Assembly (NCBI GenBank): GCA_016719945.1
Contig: JADJYE010000042.1
Coordinates: 12,338-76,337, forward strand
Source of the DNA: Polyangiaceae bacterium
GTDB lineage: Bacteria > Myxococcota_A > Polyangia > Polyangiales > Polyangiaceae
Reading direction: 5' to 3'
DNA: 64,000 nt
Both the position numbers and the translations under genes were made by a program. Under the pieces are notes generated by a model. It was not told the DNA's origin and ran no database searches. It saw nothing but the letters and a program-made list of their open reading frames with translations. Positions 16,901 to 26,741 of the stretch are shown in pieces. How positions within the stretch are numbered: the first letter of the stretch is position 1; each line of letters begins with the position of its first letter.

Positions 16901-18371
16901 GGGCTTCTCCAGGGAGCGGGCGCGGCAGCTCGAGGCGAGGGCGTGCAGCTCGATGGCGCGTCGCGCTTGGGCGGACGCGGTGCGCAAGCGGTGCGACGAC
17001 TCGCTCGCGGGCGGTCTCGTCCCCCTCGAAGCTCTCGAGGCCGATCCGTGGTGGTCGGCCGCGGTGGCCAGCCCCTCGACGCTTCGGTTCATCCTCGAGT
17101 CGGTACTGGAAGCGGGCTTCGTCCTCGAGCTGGGAGAGCGGCTCTGGCTCTCGAGTCGCAGGGCCGACGAAATAGAAGAAACACGGCGGCAGCTCTGGGG
17201 TGCGCTTCGCGCGCTCGGCCTCCCCGTCGCGGTCTCGCGCGTCCGTGAGCTGCTGGCCTCCCATGCCGCTGGACTGGGCGCGCCTTTCGCGGACGAGCTG
17301 TGGGGTGAGATCGAGGAGAGCGTGCAGATCGAGCCGCGCGGCGGAGAGCCTCACGTGGTCGCCCTGGGCACGACGCGACAGGAGGAGGCGCTCGCACTGC
17401 TCCGGTCCATTGACCAGCCGATGGCCGTCGAGGAGCTGCGCACCCAGCTCGGGCGCTTCAAGATGCCCGATGAGGTCATCTACTTCCGCTGGGGGGTCGT
17501 AGGCCTCAAGCAGCACTTCCCGGACTTCGACGCCTGGGCTGCGCGGCTCGTCCCCAAGGCAGAGGGCGTCGTGCGCGCCTTGGGGCCCGACCGCCAATGG
17601 TCGTGCGCCGAGATCCTCGACGAGCTTCGCGAAGAGGACGATCTCCCACAGTGGATGACCGACGGCTGTCTAGCCGCGCTCATCAAGGCAGGCTCCAAGC
17701 TCCAATACCTGGGCCGCCTTCGCGTGGCGCTGCCCGAGCACGTCAAGGACGACTCGCGGGTCTTCGTCCACGACGAGGTCGAGCGGCTTCTGATCGAGGC
17801 TGCCGGTCCCATGTCCCGGGAGGAGCTCATCACGCGGGTGCGCGAGCGCGTCGCCGCCTCCGACCTCGGTCTGCAGCAAGTTCTCATTCGCCCGCAGTTC
17901 GTCCGGGTCGACGGCCAGCGCATCGGGCTCCTCGAGCGCGACGTGCCAGGCGGCGTGGCCGCAGTCAACGAGGCGATCGAGCACGTCGAAGGACTGCTCA
18001 AGAGGCGCGGCCGGGGTCTGTCGGTGCACCACCTCCACGAGGAGGTCGCTCACCTCTCAGCCCATCATGAGCTGTGGTCCCCCGATCTCGTCCACTCCAT
18101 CCTCCGCGCCGACGGTCGGTTTCGCCTGAGCCAGAGCGGAGGCGTGGGTCTCGCCGAGTGGGGCGCGACCCGCATCCCGACGCGCCTCGAGCTGGTGCGG
18201 AGCGCGCTGGACGAGGCTGGGGGCCGCGTGTCCATCGAGGCGCTCATGGATCGCATCGAGGCCAACTACGGCGAGCGCCCGACGCGAGCCACGCTGGGCG
18301 CGATCGCGATGAAGGTCGGGGCTGGGCTCGATGGGGAGTGGATGGTCAGGGCGGGTCGGGAGGGGAGCTGA
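13986..18371 (+). CDS. UvrD-like SF1 helicase with RelE-like N-terminus and alpha-CTD / sigma-4-like C-terminus
   Basis: The protein is 1,461 residues. Residues 1-95 look like a RelE/ParE-type fold (RLPRKAQRKADEFLSKF, LRSARIGDDYRLILR). The UvrD/Rep helicase core has Walker A GGAGTGKT at about 281-288, VVVDEAQD near 470, GDAHQRIYG near 500, TMHRAKGLEFP near 645 and LLYVAASRARDDLYV near 694. After a Pro-rich linker come two copies of an RNA polymerase alpha-CTD-like helix-hairpin-helix unit (about 760-820 and 864-912, each with LG-ELARR or LG-ALAAR and NLGR). A sigma-70 region 4-like HTH follows (about 943-993, LGFSRERARQLEAR). Several winged-helix-like repeats run to the end. It is coupled to the DUF1998 helicase, so both probably act together on DNA. 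The fusion architecture is unusual; the assignment of each domain is from motifs only. Confidence 0.8.
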   Translation: MARLAISKDYFPAYARLPRKAQRKADEFLSKFERDSTASAIHLEPIQRTLDPQLRSARIGDDYRLILRAPEAGDVFLVLWADHHDEAYRWAASKQTAVHPTTGTLQIFDAVRASQALEAAAAPSPPVSAEPHVESYVPPALFHDRSDDELFLAGVPRPLLPSVRSLQTEEDLDRLLPHLPPEAAEVLTGIAAGLQLDEALEEVFARTPPAAGAPQPAPPDVRDVPAALAREATQRQFRLLGEDLDLDAALKHPLDVWRVFLHPRRKRVAHAMTKGPVRVLGGAGTGKTVVALHRAAFLVREVFKKPDDRVLFTTFTVNLADDLKTQLAKLLEPDDLARVEVTNIDAWASGYLRSRGKSVRPALDKDQAEHLRAAVEIYGEDAYRYDFYAAEWRDVVQDQDLKTLDEYLVAVRRRRGVPLARAERRRVWPVFHAYREQLEDAGLREPVDILRLARAELELAGGAPRYRSVVVDEAQDFSADALKLVRAIAGPEHPNDLFLVGDAHQRIYGRPVSLTACGIQVRGRRSQTLRLNYRTTGAICRYATRVLEGLEVDDLDDGKADERGYVSLREGPAPEVRCLPDDPSEEAAVISTVKSLIAAGTLPESVCLLARTRGPLVDRFAPALSRAGIEHVVLDQHEPRSGGVRLATMHRAKGLEFPVVLLVDVSKGSVPARQSEVTSEDPIVAAAALARERSLLYVAASRARDDLYVFASGALSPLLAGVPSKRRPESKPPPPKPADEPRRSTPPVAAQSEEQLLSTPLTLLDLPTRMLTWAERMNIKTLGELARRHPGELMKERNLGRTSIQQTREIVERLTGRPWETLAQEAVPAPPPEATQEERFNAALDSEDWSQLRAALNDEQRAWRVSSIDLPARVASFAEREQLTTLGALAARSRAELEAAPNLGRGSIRDLVRSVGVHARRILADRELAETGLLDAFKALVQELPPVDRMVITRRAGLGGEPLTLQEVGDTLGFSRERARQLEARACSSMARRAWADAVRKRCDDSLAGGLVPLEALEADPWWSAAVASPSTLRFILESVLEAGFVLELGERLWLSSRRADEIEETRRQLWGALRALGLPVAVSRVRELLASHAAGLGAPFADELWGEIEESVQIEPRGGEPHVVALGTTRQEEALALLRSIDQPMAVEELRTQLGRFKMPDEVIYFRWGVVGLKQHFPDFDAWAARLVPKAEGVVRALGPDRQWSCAEILDELREEDDLPQWMTDGCLAALIKAGSKLQYLGRLRVALPEHVKDDSRVFVHDEVERLLIEAAGPMSREELITRVRERVAASDLGLQQVLIRPQFVRVDGQRIGLLERDVPGGVAAVNEAIEHVEGLLKRRGRGLSVHHLHEEVAHLSAHHELWSPDLVHSILRADGRFRLSQSGGVGLAEWGATRIPTRLELVRSALDEAGGRVSIEALMDRIEANYGERPTRATLGAIAMKVGAGLDGEWMVRAGREGS

Positions 18372-18405
18372 AGGATGGGCGACCTGCCCCCTGCAGCTCA
18401 GGAGC

Positions 18406-18774
18406 TTACGCTCCAAACCTGGCATGGCACGTGGGACACTCCCGAGCTTCGGGATCGACTCGATTGCCGCAACCGCCGCAGAGGAGAGACTTGGACATGC
18501 GATGTCCAACGATTAGACAAGCGAGGAGGATCACGATCCCGAGCACAATGCCGTCAAGGCCGGCGAAGGCCCCGAGAGCGAGCGGCGCGGCTAGTCCAAG
18601 GAGCTGGACGAGGCCGCCCACGCCAAAGAACTCGTTCTTCTCGTGCGTTCCGACAAGCATCCGAGGCTGTGGGACCCCTGCTGGTGGTCGCCTTAGAGGC
18701 AACCCACACGAAGGACACGTCTGAGCCAGATCTGAGATCTCCTTCCTGCACTCCGGACAATGAACGATAGCCAT
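18406..18774 (-). CDS. Small membrane protein with two zinc ribbons
   Basis: The protein is 122 residues starting at ATG 18,774 (MAIVHCPECRKEIS). It opens with a double-CxxC zinc ribbon (CPEC at 6-9, CPSCG at 20-24). A Pro-rich linker and two hydrophobic helices follow (about 55-90: LLGLAAPLALGAFAGL and GIVLGIVILLACLIVG). A second zinc ribbon ends the protein (CGGCGN...CPTCHARF). The frame is open to 18,882 but the added residues are low complexity and no start there is better. Zinc-ribbon plus membrane-helix proteins are common in bacteria and mostly uncharacterised. It is convergent with the UvrD-like gene, so it marks the right edge of the defence cluster. Confidence 0.7.
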   Translation of the reverse strand: MAIVHCPECRKEISDLAQTCPSCGLPLRRPPAGVPQPRMLVGTHEKNEFFGVGGLVQLLGLAAPLALGAFAGLDGIVLGIVILLACLIVGHRMSKSLLCGGCGNRVDPEARECPTCHARFGA

Positions 18775-18967
18775 TCGACTCTCCCGCGCCTCGGTCTGCA
18801 ACTCGCATACCGGGCGACAGCAGTTTCCTGGCGCGGGCCTTCCAGATGGGTTGGTGCGAGGCTTGCGCCGCTGCGCACGCACTGCGCTCGTACCGACATG
18901 GGAGGCCCCCTCGTCCGTCGCAGTCGTTTAGTCTCGTGGGCCTTCCACCAAGCGAAACGGTTCCGAC

Positions 18968-20251
18968 ATGCAGTCGCCCCAACGGTCTTTTGCCTGGCTT
19001 CCTTTCCTCGCCCTCGCCCTCACCGCCTGCAGCCACTCCTTCGCGTCGATGCAGGCGCAGCACGTGGTCACCCTCTCCCAGGGCGATGAGCCGCACTATT
19101 GGGTCACCGGCTCGCTCGGCTTCGCGGCCGAAGGGCGCGGCGCCCGGCTCGCGCGCGCCGACTTTCCAGAGACGTCGAGCGAGCCGGACTGGGCGTTCGA
19201 GGCGTCGATGTTCCCCGGCGCGCACGTCATCGAGGTGGGCGGCGTGACTTACCTGATCACGCACGGGGGCAGCGTGTATCTCCGCGTGGGTCAAGCGTGG
19301 GCGCGTACTCGAGGCGCTGTGCCTTCAGAGTCGACCGGCTGGCCGGCTCAGGTCGACCGCGTCCTGCTCGCGCCTGACGGGCGCGCGCTGATCCACGTGC
19401 ACGCACAGTCCCTGTTCTTCGCCGACAAGACCGCGCTCGAGGGCGGCCCGATGCCGTCCGAGGCATTGCCGAAGTACATCTGGTCGCTCGGCTTCGTGCG
19501 AGGGCGCCTCACCGGCACGAGCTACGACGGGGAGAGGCGCGCCATCTTCGAGCGCGAAGGACCTTCGCAATGGAGCGTGAGGGGCGTGCTCCCGGGCGAC
19601 GCGAGCGAGGTGCTCGCGGTGATCCCGTTCGGAGAGCAAGGCCTGGCCGCGGCGACCTATTATGGGCTCCACGTGGTCGATCGGGCGGGGGTGCGCACGC
19701 CGACCCGCTTCGTGCGCGCCGATGCACTCGCCGATCTCTCGAAGCGCGCGCCGCCCACAGCGGTGGTGCCTGTCGCGATGCCCCGTCCGGGGCTCACCGT
19801 CGCGACGGATGGCCCCGATGATCCGTCGCCTGCGCGTGATCCGTCGCCTGCGCCGCCAACGCCCGCACCGATGGGACCGCCTGCCGTCGCGATCCCCGAG
19901 CCGCCGGCCCACTCGACGGCGGGCGTGCTCGTCGCCGCCGAATCGCCCCCTGCCACCCCCGAGCGGCATCGGCTGGGTGGCCCTCCCATCGAGGCAGCGT
20001 TCCTGCTCCCCTCGGGACGCGCCGCCCTCTCGGTCAAGGGCACAGACTCGACCGACCCTGGCGTCGTGGTCCTCGAAGGCGCGCGCGCGACGTTCCTGCG
20101 CTGCGACATCCTCGCGGTCAGGCGCGTCATCGGCGTCGTCGAGGCGGGGGACCGCCTGCTCGCGATCTCGCGCGAGGGCGCCGTGGCCGTGCTATCCGCC
20201 GACCGCCCCTGCAGCGAGCCGCAGGCGCCGGTGATCGTGGCGGAGCGCTGA
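18968..20251 (+). CDS. Predicted lipoprotein of unknown function, beta-propeller-like
   Basis: The protein is 427 residues with a lipoprotein signal peptide (FLALALTAC, lipobox Cys at about residue 21), so the mature protein is anchored to a membrane on the outside. The rest alternates short beta-type segments with Gly/Asp turns (HVIEVGGVTYLITHGG, LLAPDGRALIHVHAQSLFF), which suggests a propeller-like or repeat fold. A Pro/Ala-rich linker occupies about residues 275-325 before a second beta-rich part. No enzyme motif was seen. It is convergent with another beta-rich lipoprotein gene that ends 28 bases away; both may be surface or periplasmic proteins. I do not recognise the family. Confidence 0.65.
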   Translation: MQSPQRSFAWLPFLALALTACSHSFASMQAQHVVTLSQGDEPHYWVTGSLGFAAEGRGARLARADFPETSSEPDWAFEASMFPGAHVIEVGGVTYLITHGGSVYLRVGQAWARTRGAVPSESTGWPAQVDRVLLAPDGRALIHVHAQSLFFADKTALEGGPMPSEALPKYIWSLGFVRGRLTGTSYDGERRAIFEREGPSQWSVRGVLPGDASEVLAVIPFGEQGLAAATYYGLHVVDRAGVRTPTRFVRADALADLSKRAPPTAVVPVAMPRPGLTVATDGPDDPSPARDPSPAPPTPAPMGPPAVAIPEPPAHSTAGVLVAAESPPATPERHRLGGPPIEAAFLLPSGRAALSVKGTDSTDPGVVVLEGARATFLRCDILAVRRVIGVVEAGDRLLAISREGAVAVLSADRPCSEPQAPVIVAER

Positions 20252-20279
20252 AGCACCAGCGCTCACCCCAGCGCCCCGC

Positions 20280-21879
20280 TCACGGCTCGCACGCGCTCTC
20301 CGGAAACACCGCGCCGTCGTGCCGCAGGCAGAAGCTGCCGAGCGCCTCGGGCGCGCCGTCCACCGCGAGGACGGGGGCGACCTTGGCCCCGCTCCTGACA
20401 TCGAACGTGCCCCCGAAATCTCGTGGAGCTCCGCCCGCAGGCCAGGGGATCACGACGAGCGGGTCGGCGCGCCGGGACACGCGAAGCTGGTCGACGTCCA
20501 TGGTGCCTGGGTTAGGTCGGGCCCCGACGACTACCCGGCGCAGGAGCTTCCCCGTCGCAGGCTCGGCGACGACGAGCTCGACGGGCGAGGGCTCCTTGGA
20601 GCTCGCGCCCTGCTGACGATAGAGCGCGGCGATCCACGCGCGATCACGGGCGACGAGGTGCGGGGAGACGTTCTTGAGGAAGCGATCGTGGGACTCGCCG
20701 ATCGGCTCGAGCCCGTCGACGCGAGGCAGGAAGAACACGTCACACACCCGGTCCTCGGTGACCATGGGAAGCGCGATCGTTCGAGGCGGTGTCTTGGGCT
20801 TCCCCGTGATCGCGATCACCTTCGACACGTTCCCCTCGGTCACGCAAAGAAACGTGCCGTCTGCGCTGAAGGTAAGGCCGGCGCCATTGCGACCCGGCTC
20901 GAAGTGGTGCGCAGAGATGCGTCGCCACGATGGGGTCATGCCGTCGGTCTTGGCGACGAAGATGCCATTGGAGATGTACGCGACCTGACGCCCATCGAGA
21001 GAAAGGTCCACGGCCCACAGCGCTGTGCCCACCGGATCGAAGTCGAGCCCCGCGGGTGGCCCGAGCGTCGTCATCGGGGCCGCGTCCCCCGCGCGCCAGA
21101 GCTCGAAGCGGAGCTGGTCGGTGCCGAGCCCGGTCCGCACCAAGAGCTCCCTTCCCCGCACCGCCTCAACGAAGCCGAACGGAAGTGAAGGGAGCGGATC
21201 GAGTGTGGGCAACGCGAAGAGGGAGGTGTTCCCGACGAGCACGTGGCCGGGATCGAGCACCTGCGCCGACCCGACCTCCCAGGCGAGCTTGACCGGCGCG
21301 TCCCCGCGCCCGACGGTGAGTCTCTTCGGGGCCCCGGTCGGTCCGAAGGGCGTGGGCAGCTCGAAGAGGCGCGCCTCACCCTGCTCGCTCGCGATGAGGA
21401 CGGTGGCCTGTGGATCGATTCCGACGAATGCGTCCGCCTCGAGAGGCAAGAAGCGATCGTCGGGCGTGACGAGCAACACGCGCCCGCCGAGCGACGGGGG
21501 CACCTTCCCAATGAGGAGACCGTTCGGCCCGGGGTACAGCCGAGCACCGTCGACCAGCCAGCCGACGGGTCCGTCTGGCGGTGGGGCGGCTGCGCGAACG
21601 AGCGCTCGAGGCCCTTCGCTTGGGTCGAGGACGACGGGGACGACGCGCGGCGCGAGCTCCTCGGTCGTGCCAGCTCGTCTCCACCAGCCGGATTCGCCGC
21701 ATCGGCGGGGGCCCAGCGGCGACGACCGACGTGACGGAGGCGCTCGCGACCATGCCGGTGGACGCGCTCGGCGGCGGAGCCAACGGCCGCTCACTCCGAG
21801 GAGAGGCACACGCCACGGCCACTCCCGCAGCGAGCACGCCCAAGCTGCGAAGCACGCGACCGCCGCCCTGGATCGTCAT
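20280..21879 (-). CDS. Predicted beta-propeller lipoprotein (frameshifted near 21,675)
   Basis: The proper N-terminus is at ATG 21,879: MTIQGGGRVLRSLGVLAAGV followed by a lipobox (AVACAS) and a Ser/Pro/Ala-rich linker. That frame stops making sense near 21,675 (after RLVETSW), where GTTEELAPRVVPVVL continues in another frame that is open upstream to 21,809. Joining needs one extra base removed or two added. The remaining 470 residues are rich in short beta strands with repeating patterns such as VDLSLDGRQVAYIS and LTFSADGTFLCVTEG, like TolB/WD-type propeller blades. Function unknown; probably a periplasmic or surface-exposed binding protein. It lies 31 bases downstream of the thiolase gene and may be co-transcribed by chance. 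Confidence 0.6.
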
Positions 21880-21909
21880 TGAATGTGACGCCTGTTGGAG
21901 CGCGCCTCG

Positions 21910-23145
<1,236 letters not shown>

Positions 23146-23207
23146 GACCCGAAGGCTACCCCCAGCTTGCCTGCCGGGCGACCCCTTGCCATGCTGCGCG
23201 CCCCCTG

Positions 23208-25583
23208 ATGAGGCGCCGCACCCCGCTGAGCGTGATCGCGCTCCTGTTCGTGGTCTCGGGCGCCGCAGGCCTCGTCGACCAGGTCTGCTTCTCCAAGTAC
23301 CTCTCGTACGTCGTGGGCTCCACGGCGCACGCGGTCAGCGCGGTGCTCGCCGCGTTCATGGCGGGCCTGGCCCTCGGCGCGCGCCTCGGCGGGTCGCGGG
23401 CCGCGAAGGTCGCGCGGCCGCTGGTCGCCTACGGGGTGCTCGAGATCGCCGTCGGCGTCGCGGTGCTCGTCACCCCCTTCGCCTTCGGGCTGCTCGGCGA
23501 CGCATATGTCGCGCTCGTGCAGCGCCTGCCCGACTCGGTCGCGCTGGTGACCGCCCTGCGCTGGCTGCTCGCGTTCGCGGTCGTGGTCGTGCCGACGACC
23601 GCCATGGGGGCGACGCTCCCGCTGTTGTCCCGCCTCACCGAGGACGAGGAGCCGCGCGATCGAGGGCGCGCGCTCGGCGTGCTCTACGCGTGCAACACGC
23701 TCGGGGGCGCCGTCGGCTCGCTCGGCTCCGCCTATCTCTGGCTGCCCTCGCTCGGGCTGCGCTCCACGACGCTGGCCGCCGCGGCGGCGAGCATCGGGGT
23801 GGGCGTCGTGGCGCTCGCGCTCGGGCGACAGGCGCCCAGCCGCGCGTCGGCAGCCGCCGCGTCCCGCTCCGCCGAGCCGCTGCACGTGGTCGACGTCGGT
23901 CCCCAGTGGACGCTCGACGTCGTCGCGTTCGCGTCGGGCGCGCTCGTCTTCGCGAGCGAGGTGATCTTCGTGCACCTGCTCGTGCTGCTGGTGGGGACGA
24001 GCGCGTACGCCTTCGGCGTGATCCTCTCGATCTTCCTGGTGTGCCTGTTCCTCGGCGCGGCGCTGGCGCCGACCGTCCACCGCGCAATCGGGGCGGCCGC
24101 CTTGCCAACCGGGCTCGCGGCCGCTGGGCTCGCGCTGGTGATCACGCTGCCGCTGTGGGAGTACCTGCCGGAGTACTTCAAGGGCGTGGGTGGGAAGGTG
24201 ACGACGTTCGAGGGGCGCGAGCTCGTCCGCGGCGCGGCGGCCTTCGTCGTCCTGTTCCTGCCGACGACGCTGATGGGGCTCTCGTTTCCTCTCTTGCTCC
24301 AGAACGTCACGCGCAGCCGAGACGTCGGTCGCCTCGTCGGCCGCCTCACCTCGGTGAACACGGTCGGCGCGGTGCTCGGCTCCCTGCTCACCGGGTACCT
24401 CATCTTGCCGGCGCTCGGCTCGCAGGGCTCGATCATCGCCACCGCGATCGCGTTCTCCGCCGTGGCGCTCGCGACGGCGATGACCTCGGGCGGACGAACG
24501 ATGGGCGCGCTGGTCGTCCGCTCGCTGGCCGGCTCGCTCGCGACGCTGGCGATCGCCGGCGCCGCGATGACGCGCCCGTGGGACCTCGGCACCATGACCG
24601 GCGGCTACCACGTCTATTTCGACTGGGGACGCGGGCAAGAGCACATCCTGTTCGCCGCCGAGGACGCGCACGGCGGCGTGACGACCGTCACCGAGAAGGA
24701 CGGCACCAAGACGCTGCTCACCAACGGGAAGTTCCAGGGCAACGACGGGCGTGAGATGCACGCCCAGCGCTACTTCGCCCACTACCCCGCCCTGTTCGTC
24801 GATCGCTTCGAACGGGCGATGGTCGTGGGCCTGGGCACGGGGACCACCCTCGGCACGCTCGCCGACTACCCGTTCGAGCACGTCGAGGTCGCCGAGATCT
24901 CGCCCACCATCGTCGACGCGGCGAAGCGCTATTTCGGGCCTGCCGGGGCCGACGCCCTCGACGATCCGCGCGTCCAGCTCTCGCTCGAGGACGGGCGCAA
25001 CCATTTGCTGGTCAGCGACCGCACGTACGACCTCATCGGCCTCGAGCTGACCAGCGTCTGGTTCGCAGGGGCGGGCAGCCTCTACAGCCGCGAGTTCTAC
25101 GTCCTGGCCAAGCAGCGCCTCAGGCCCGGTGGTGTGTTCCAGCAGTGGATTCAGCTCCACCACATCACGGCGCTCGATCTCGCCGTCGTGATCCACACGC
25201 TGCGCCTCGAGTTCCCCCACGTGGCCCTGTTTTATGGTGGCGGGCAAGGGATCTTGGTCGCCTCCGAGCAGCCGCTGGTCGCCTCGCGCGCGCAGCTCGA
25301 GGCGCTCGAGGCCCAGCTCGAGCGCACGAAGCCCGACCGCCGGCTCAAGAACCTCGTCGACGACGTATTGGTCGCGACCGACGGCCTCGACGCCTTCATC
25401 CGAGAGGTCGCCGCCGAGCACGGCAAGACGCTGGAGGACCTCGTCTCGACGGACGACAACCTCTACCTCGAGTACGCGACGCCCCGCGGGAACGTGCTGC
25501 CTTGGAGCAGCCGGGAGGAGCTGGTCGCGCGCCTACGAGAGCACCGCAGCGTCGCGGCCATCTCGGCGATGCTCACGGACTGA
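23208..25583 (+). CDS. Membrane-fused spermidine-synthase-like protein
   Basis: The protein is 791 residues. The first 480 or so hold many transmembrane helices arranged like a transporter (for example IALLFVVSGAAGLVDQ at the start and VLAAFMAGLALGARLGG). The C-terminal 290 residues are a spermidine/spermine synthase fold: the nucleotide-binding segment VVGLGTGTTLG, then VEVAEISPTIVDAAKRYF and the EDGRNHLL acidic pocket. Such fusions are common in myxobacteria and other high-GC bacteria. Their substrate is generally unproven, although aminopropyl transfer from decarboxylated S-adenosylmethionine is the reaction of the soluble family. No speD-like gene was seen nearby. Start ATG at 23,208 is the first codon of a clear membrane-anchor N-terminus. 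Confidence 0.85.
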   Translation: MRRRTPLSVIALLFVVSGAAGLVDQVCFSKYLSYVVGSTAHAVSAVLAAFMAGLALGARLGGSRAAKVARPLVAYGVLEIAVGVAVLVTPFAFGLLGDAYVALVQRLPDSVALVTALRWLLAFAVVVVPTTAMGATLPLLSRLTEDEEPRDRGRALGVLYACNTLGGAVGSLGSAYLWLPSLGLRSTTLAAAAASIGVGVVALALGRQAPSRASAAAASRSAEPLHVVDVGPQWTLDVVAFASGALVFASEVIFVHLLVLLVGTSAYAFGVILSIFLVCLFLGAALAPTVHRAIGAAALPTGLAAAGLALVITLPLWEYLPEYFKGVGGKVTTFEGRELVRGAAAFVVLFLPTTLMGLSFPLLLQNVTRSRDVGRLVGRLTSVNTVGAVLGSLLTGYLILPALGSQGSIIATAIAFSAVALATAMTSGGRTMGALVVRSLAGSLATLAIAGAAMTRPWDLGTMTGGYHVYFDWGRGQEHILFAAEDAHGGVTTVTEKDGTKTLLTNGKFQGNDGREMHAQRYFAHYPALFVDRFERAMVVGLGTGTTLGTLADYPFEHVEVAEISPTIVDAAKRYFGPAGADALDDPRVQLSLEDGRNHLLVSDRTYDLIGLELTSVWFAGAGSLYSREFYVLAKQRLRPGGVFQQWIQLHHITALDLAVVIHTLRLEFPHVALFYGGGQGILVASEQPLVASRAQLEALEAQLERTKPDRRLKNLVDDVLVATDGLDAFIREVAAEHGKTLEDLVSTDDNLYLEYATPRGNVLPWSSREELVARLREHRSVAAISAMLTD

Positions 25584-25649
25584 GGGCGGGCGCGTCGGCA
25601 ACGGCGTAGGATGGATGGTGCCAGCGCTGCTCGCTGGGAGTGACGGACC

Positions 25650-26741
25650 GTGAGCCAGCCGAAGACCACGCCGACCGCCTCGCCCTCTCGCCACAAGGTC
25701 GGCAGCTCCGTCGCGCCGTGCACGACCCGGCGAGTGACCGTCAAGCTCCGAGGCGGCAAGGGCTACGGCAAGATCCACGTGCGCGTCGACAACGAGGCGA
25801 AGGAGATCGACGCGGAGGGGAGGGCGACCTTCGACGCCATACCCGACAAGGAGGGCTTCGACCTCGTCATCACGGTGCCGAGGCCGGGCTGGGCGGGCCC
25901 CGGCGTGAAGGACGAGCCGCCGAACGAGGTGATCCGCACCCGAGTGCGCGAGGTGGCACCCTGCAGGTACCTGCTCGAGCCCAGGCATGTGCGCCTCACG
26001 GTGCAGGCCACCGGGCCGTTCGGGGCGAAGGAGGCAGCGGCCGAGATCGAGGTCGACCTCAGGTTCTTGCGCGTCACGCGATACTTCCGCAAGCCGGACC
26101 CGAGCTACGAGCGCATGCTGGCGGAGATCAAGAAGAAGAATCCGAAAGTGCCGGTGGGAGAGGATGCGGTCCTCGGCCCGCTCGATCCGGACTTCAACGA
26201 CCCTCCCAACCCCGATGGCCGCCGGCCCACCAAGCAGGCGCACTACCGCACCCGATTCGCCAATGTCGAGCTGTTCGAGCTGACCACAGGCGTCCACCCG
26301 AAGCTATGGGCTGTGACCTGGCCGATGGGGATGACGCTGACGAAGACCTACGCGCTCACTCTGTTCTTGATGCCGAAGGGCGTCGCCTACGAGCACCCTG
26401 GGCAGGCGCGCTTCGAAAGCCTGCAACGGTATCTCGTGAGCCCCCCACCGAACTCCCCGTTCTTTTTGTGGGCTCCGGTCGCTAATGGTGGCCTGGACAA
26501 GGACCCGTTCGACCTCGCCGACCCGGTCCAAGGCACCCATCCGCTGGCGCACGAGATGCAGATCAAAGAGCCCAACATCCCCGGCGCCTTCATCGACCAG
26601 ATCGCCGAGTCGGGCAGGAGCGTGATGGCGGTGTTGCCTCTCCCGAACGGCGCCGGCGGGGCGTCTGGGACCAGCTCGACAAGCGCGCCGGCTGGGCGGA
26701 GGAGCACCTCGAGGCCCTGCGCGTCGCCGCGCACGCGCTGA
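25650..26741 (+). CDS. Uncharacterised protein, N-terminal fragment (frameshifted)
   Basis: The genuine part runs to about 26,660. It has no signal peptide. It opens with beta-rich segments (VTVKLRGGKGYGKIHVRVDN, then LVITVPRPGWAGP) that look like an immunoglobulin-like or carbohydrate-binding sandwich. A more charged region with lysine-rich turns follows. After VLPLPNGAGG the frame degenerates; one extra G in the GGGG run at about 26,658-26,661 continues to VWDQLDKRAGWAEEHLEAL in the next entry. The whole protein would be about 609 residues. I do not recognise the family. The nearest gene downstream is an RCC1-like lipoprotein whose start overlaps the end of this gene, so they probably form an operon. 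Confidence 0.55.
   Translation: MSQPKTTPTASPSRHKVGSSVAPCTTRRVTVKLRGGKGYGKIHVRVDNEAKEIDAEGRATFDAIPDKEGFDLVITVPRPGWAGPGVKDEPPNEVIRTRVREVAPCRYLLEPRHVRLTVQATGPFGAKEAAAEIEVDLRFLRVTRYFRKPDPSYERMLAEIKKKNPKVPVGEDAVLGPLDPDFNDPPNPDGRRPTKQAHYRTRFANVELFELTTGVHPKLWAVTWPMGMTLTKTYALTLFLMPKGVAYEHPGQARFESLQRYLVSPPPNSPFFLWAPVANGGLDKDPFDLADPVQGTHPLAHEMQIKEPNIPGAFIDQIAESGRSVMAVLPLPNGAGGASGTSSTSAPAGRRSTSRPCASPRTR

Noticed and set aside
1..18371. Naming the island DISARM or BREX outright
   Set aside because: No DrmC-type PLD gene, no separate drmA and drmB, no BrxL or PglZ-like gene; the left side is cut off.
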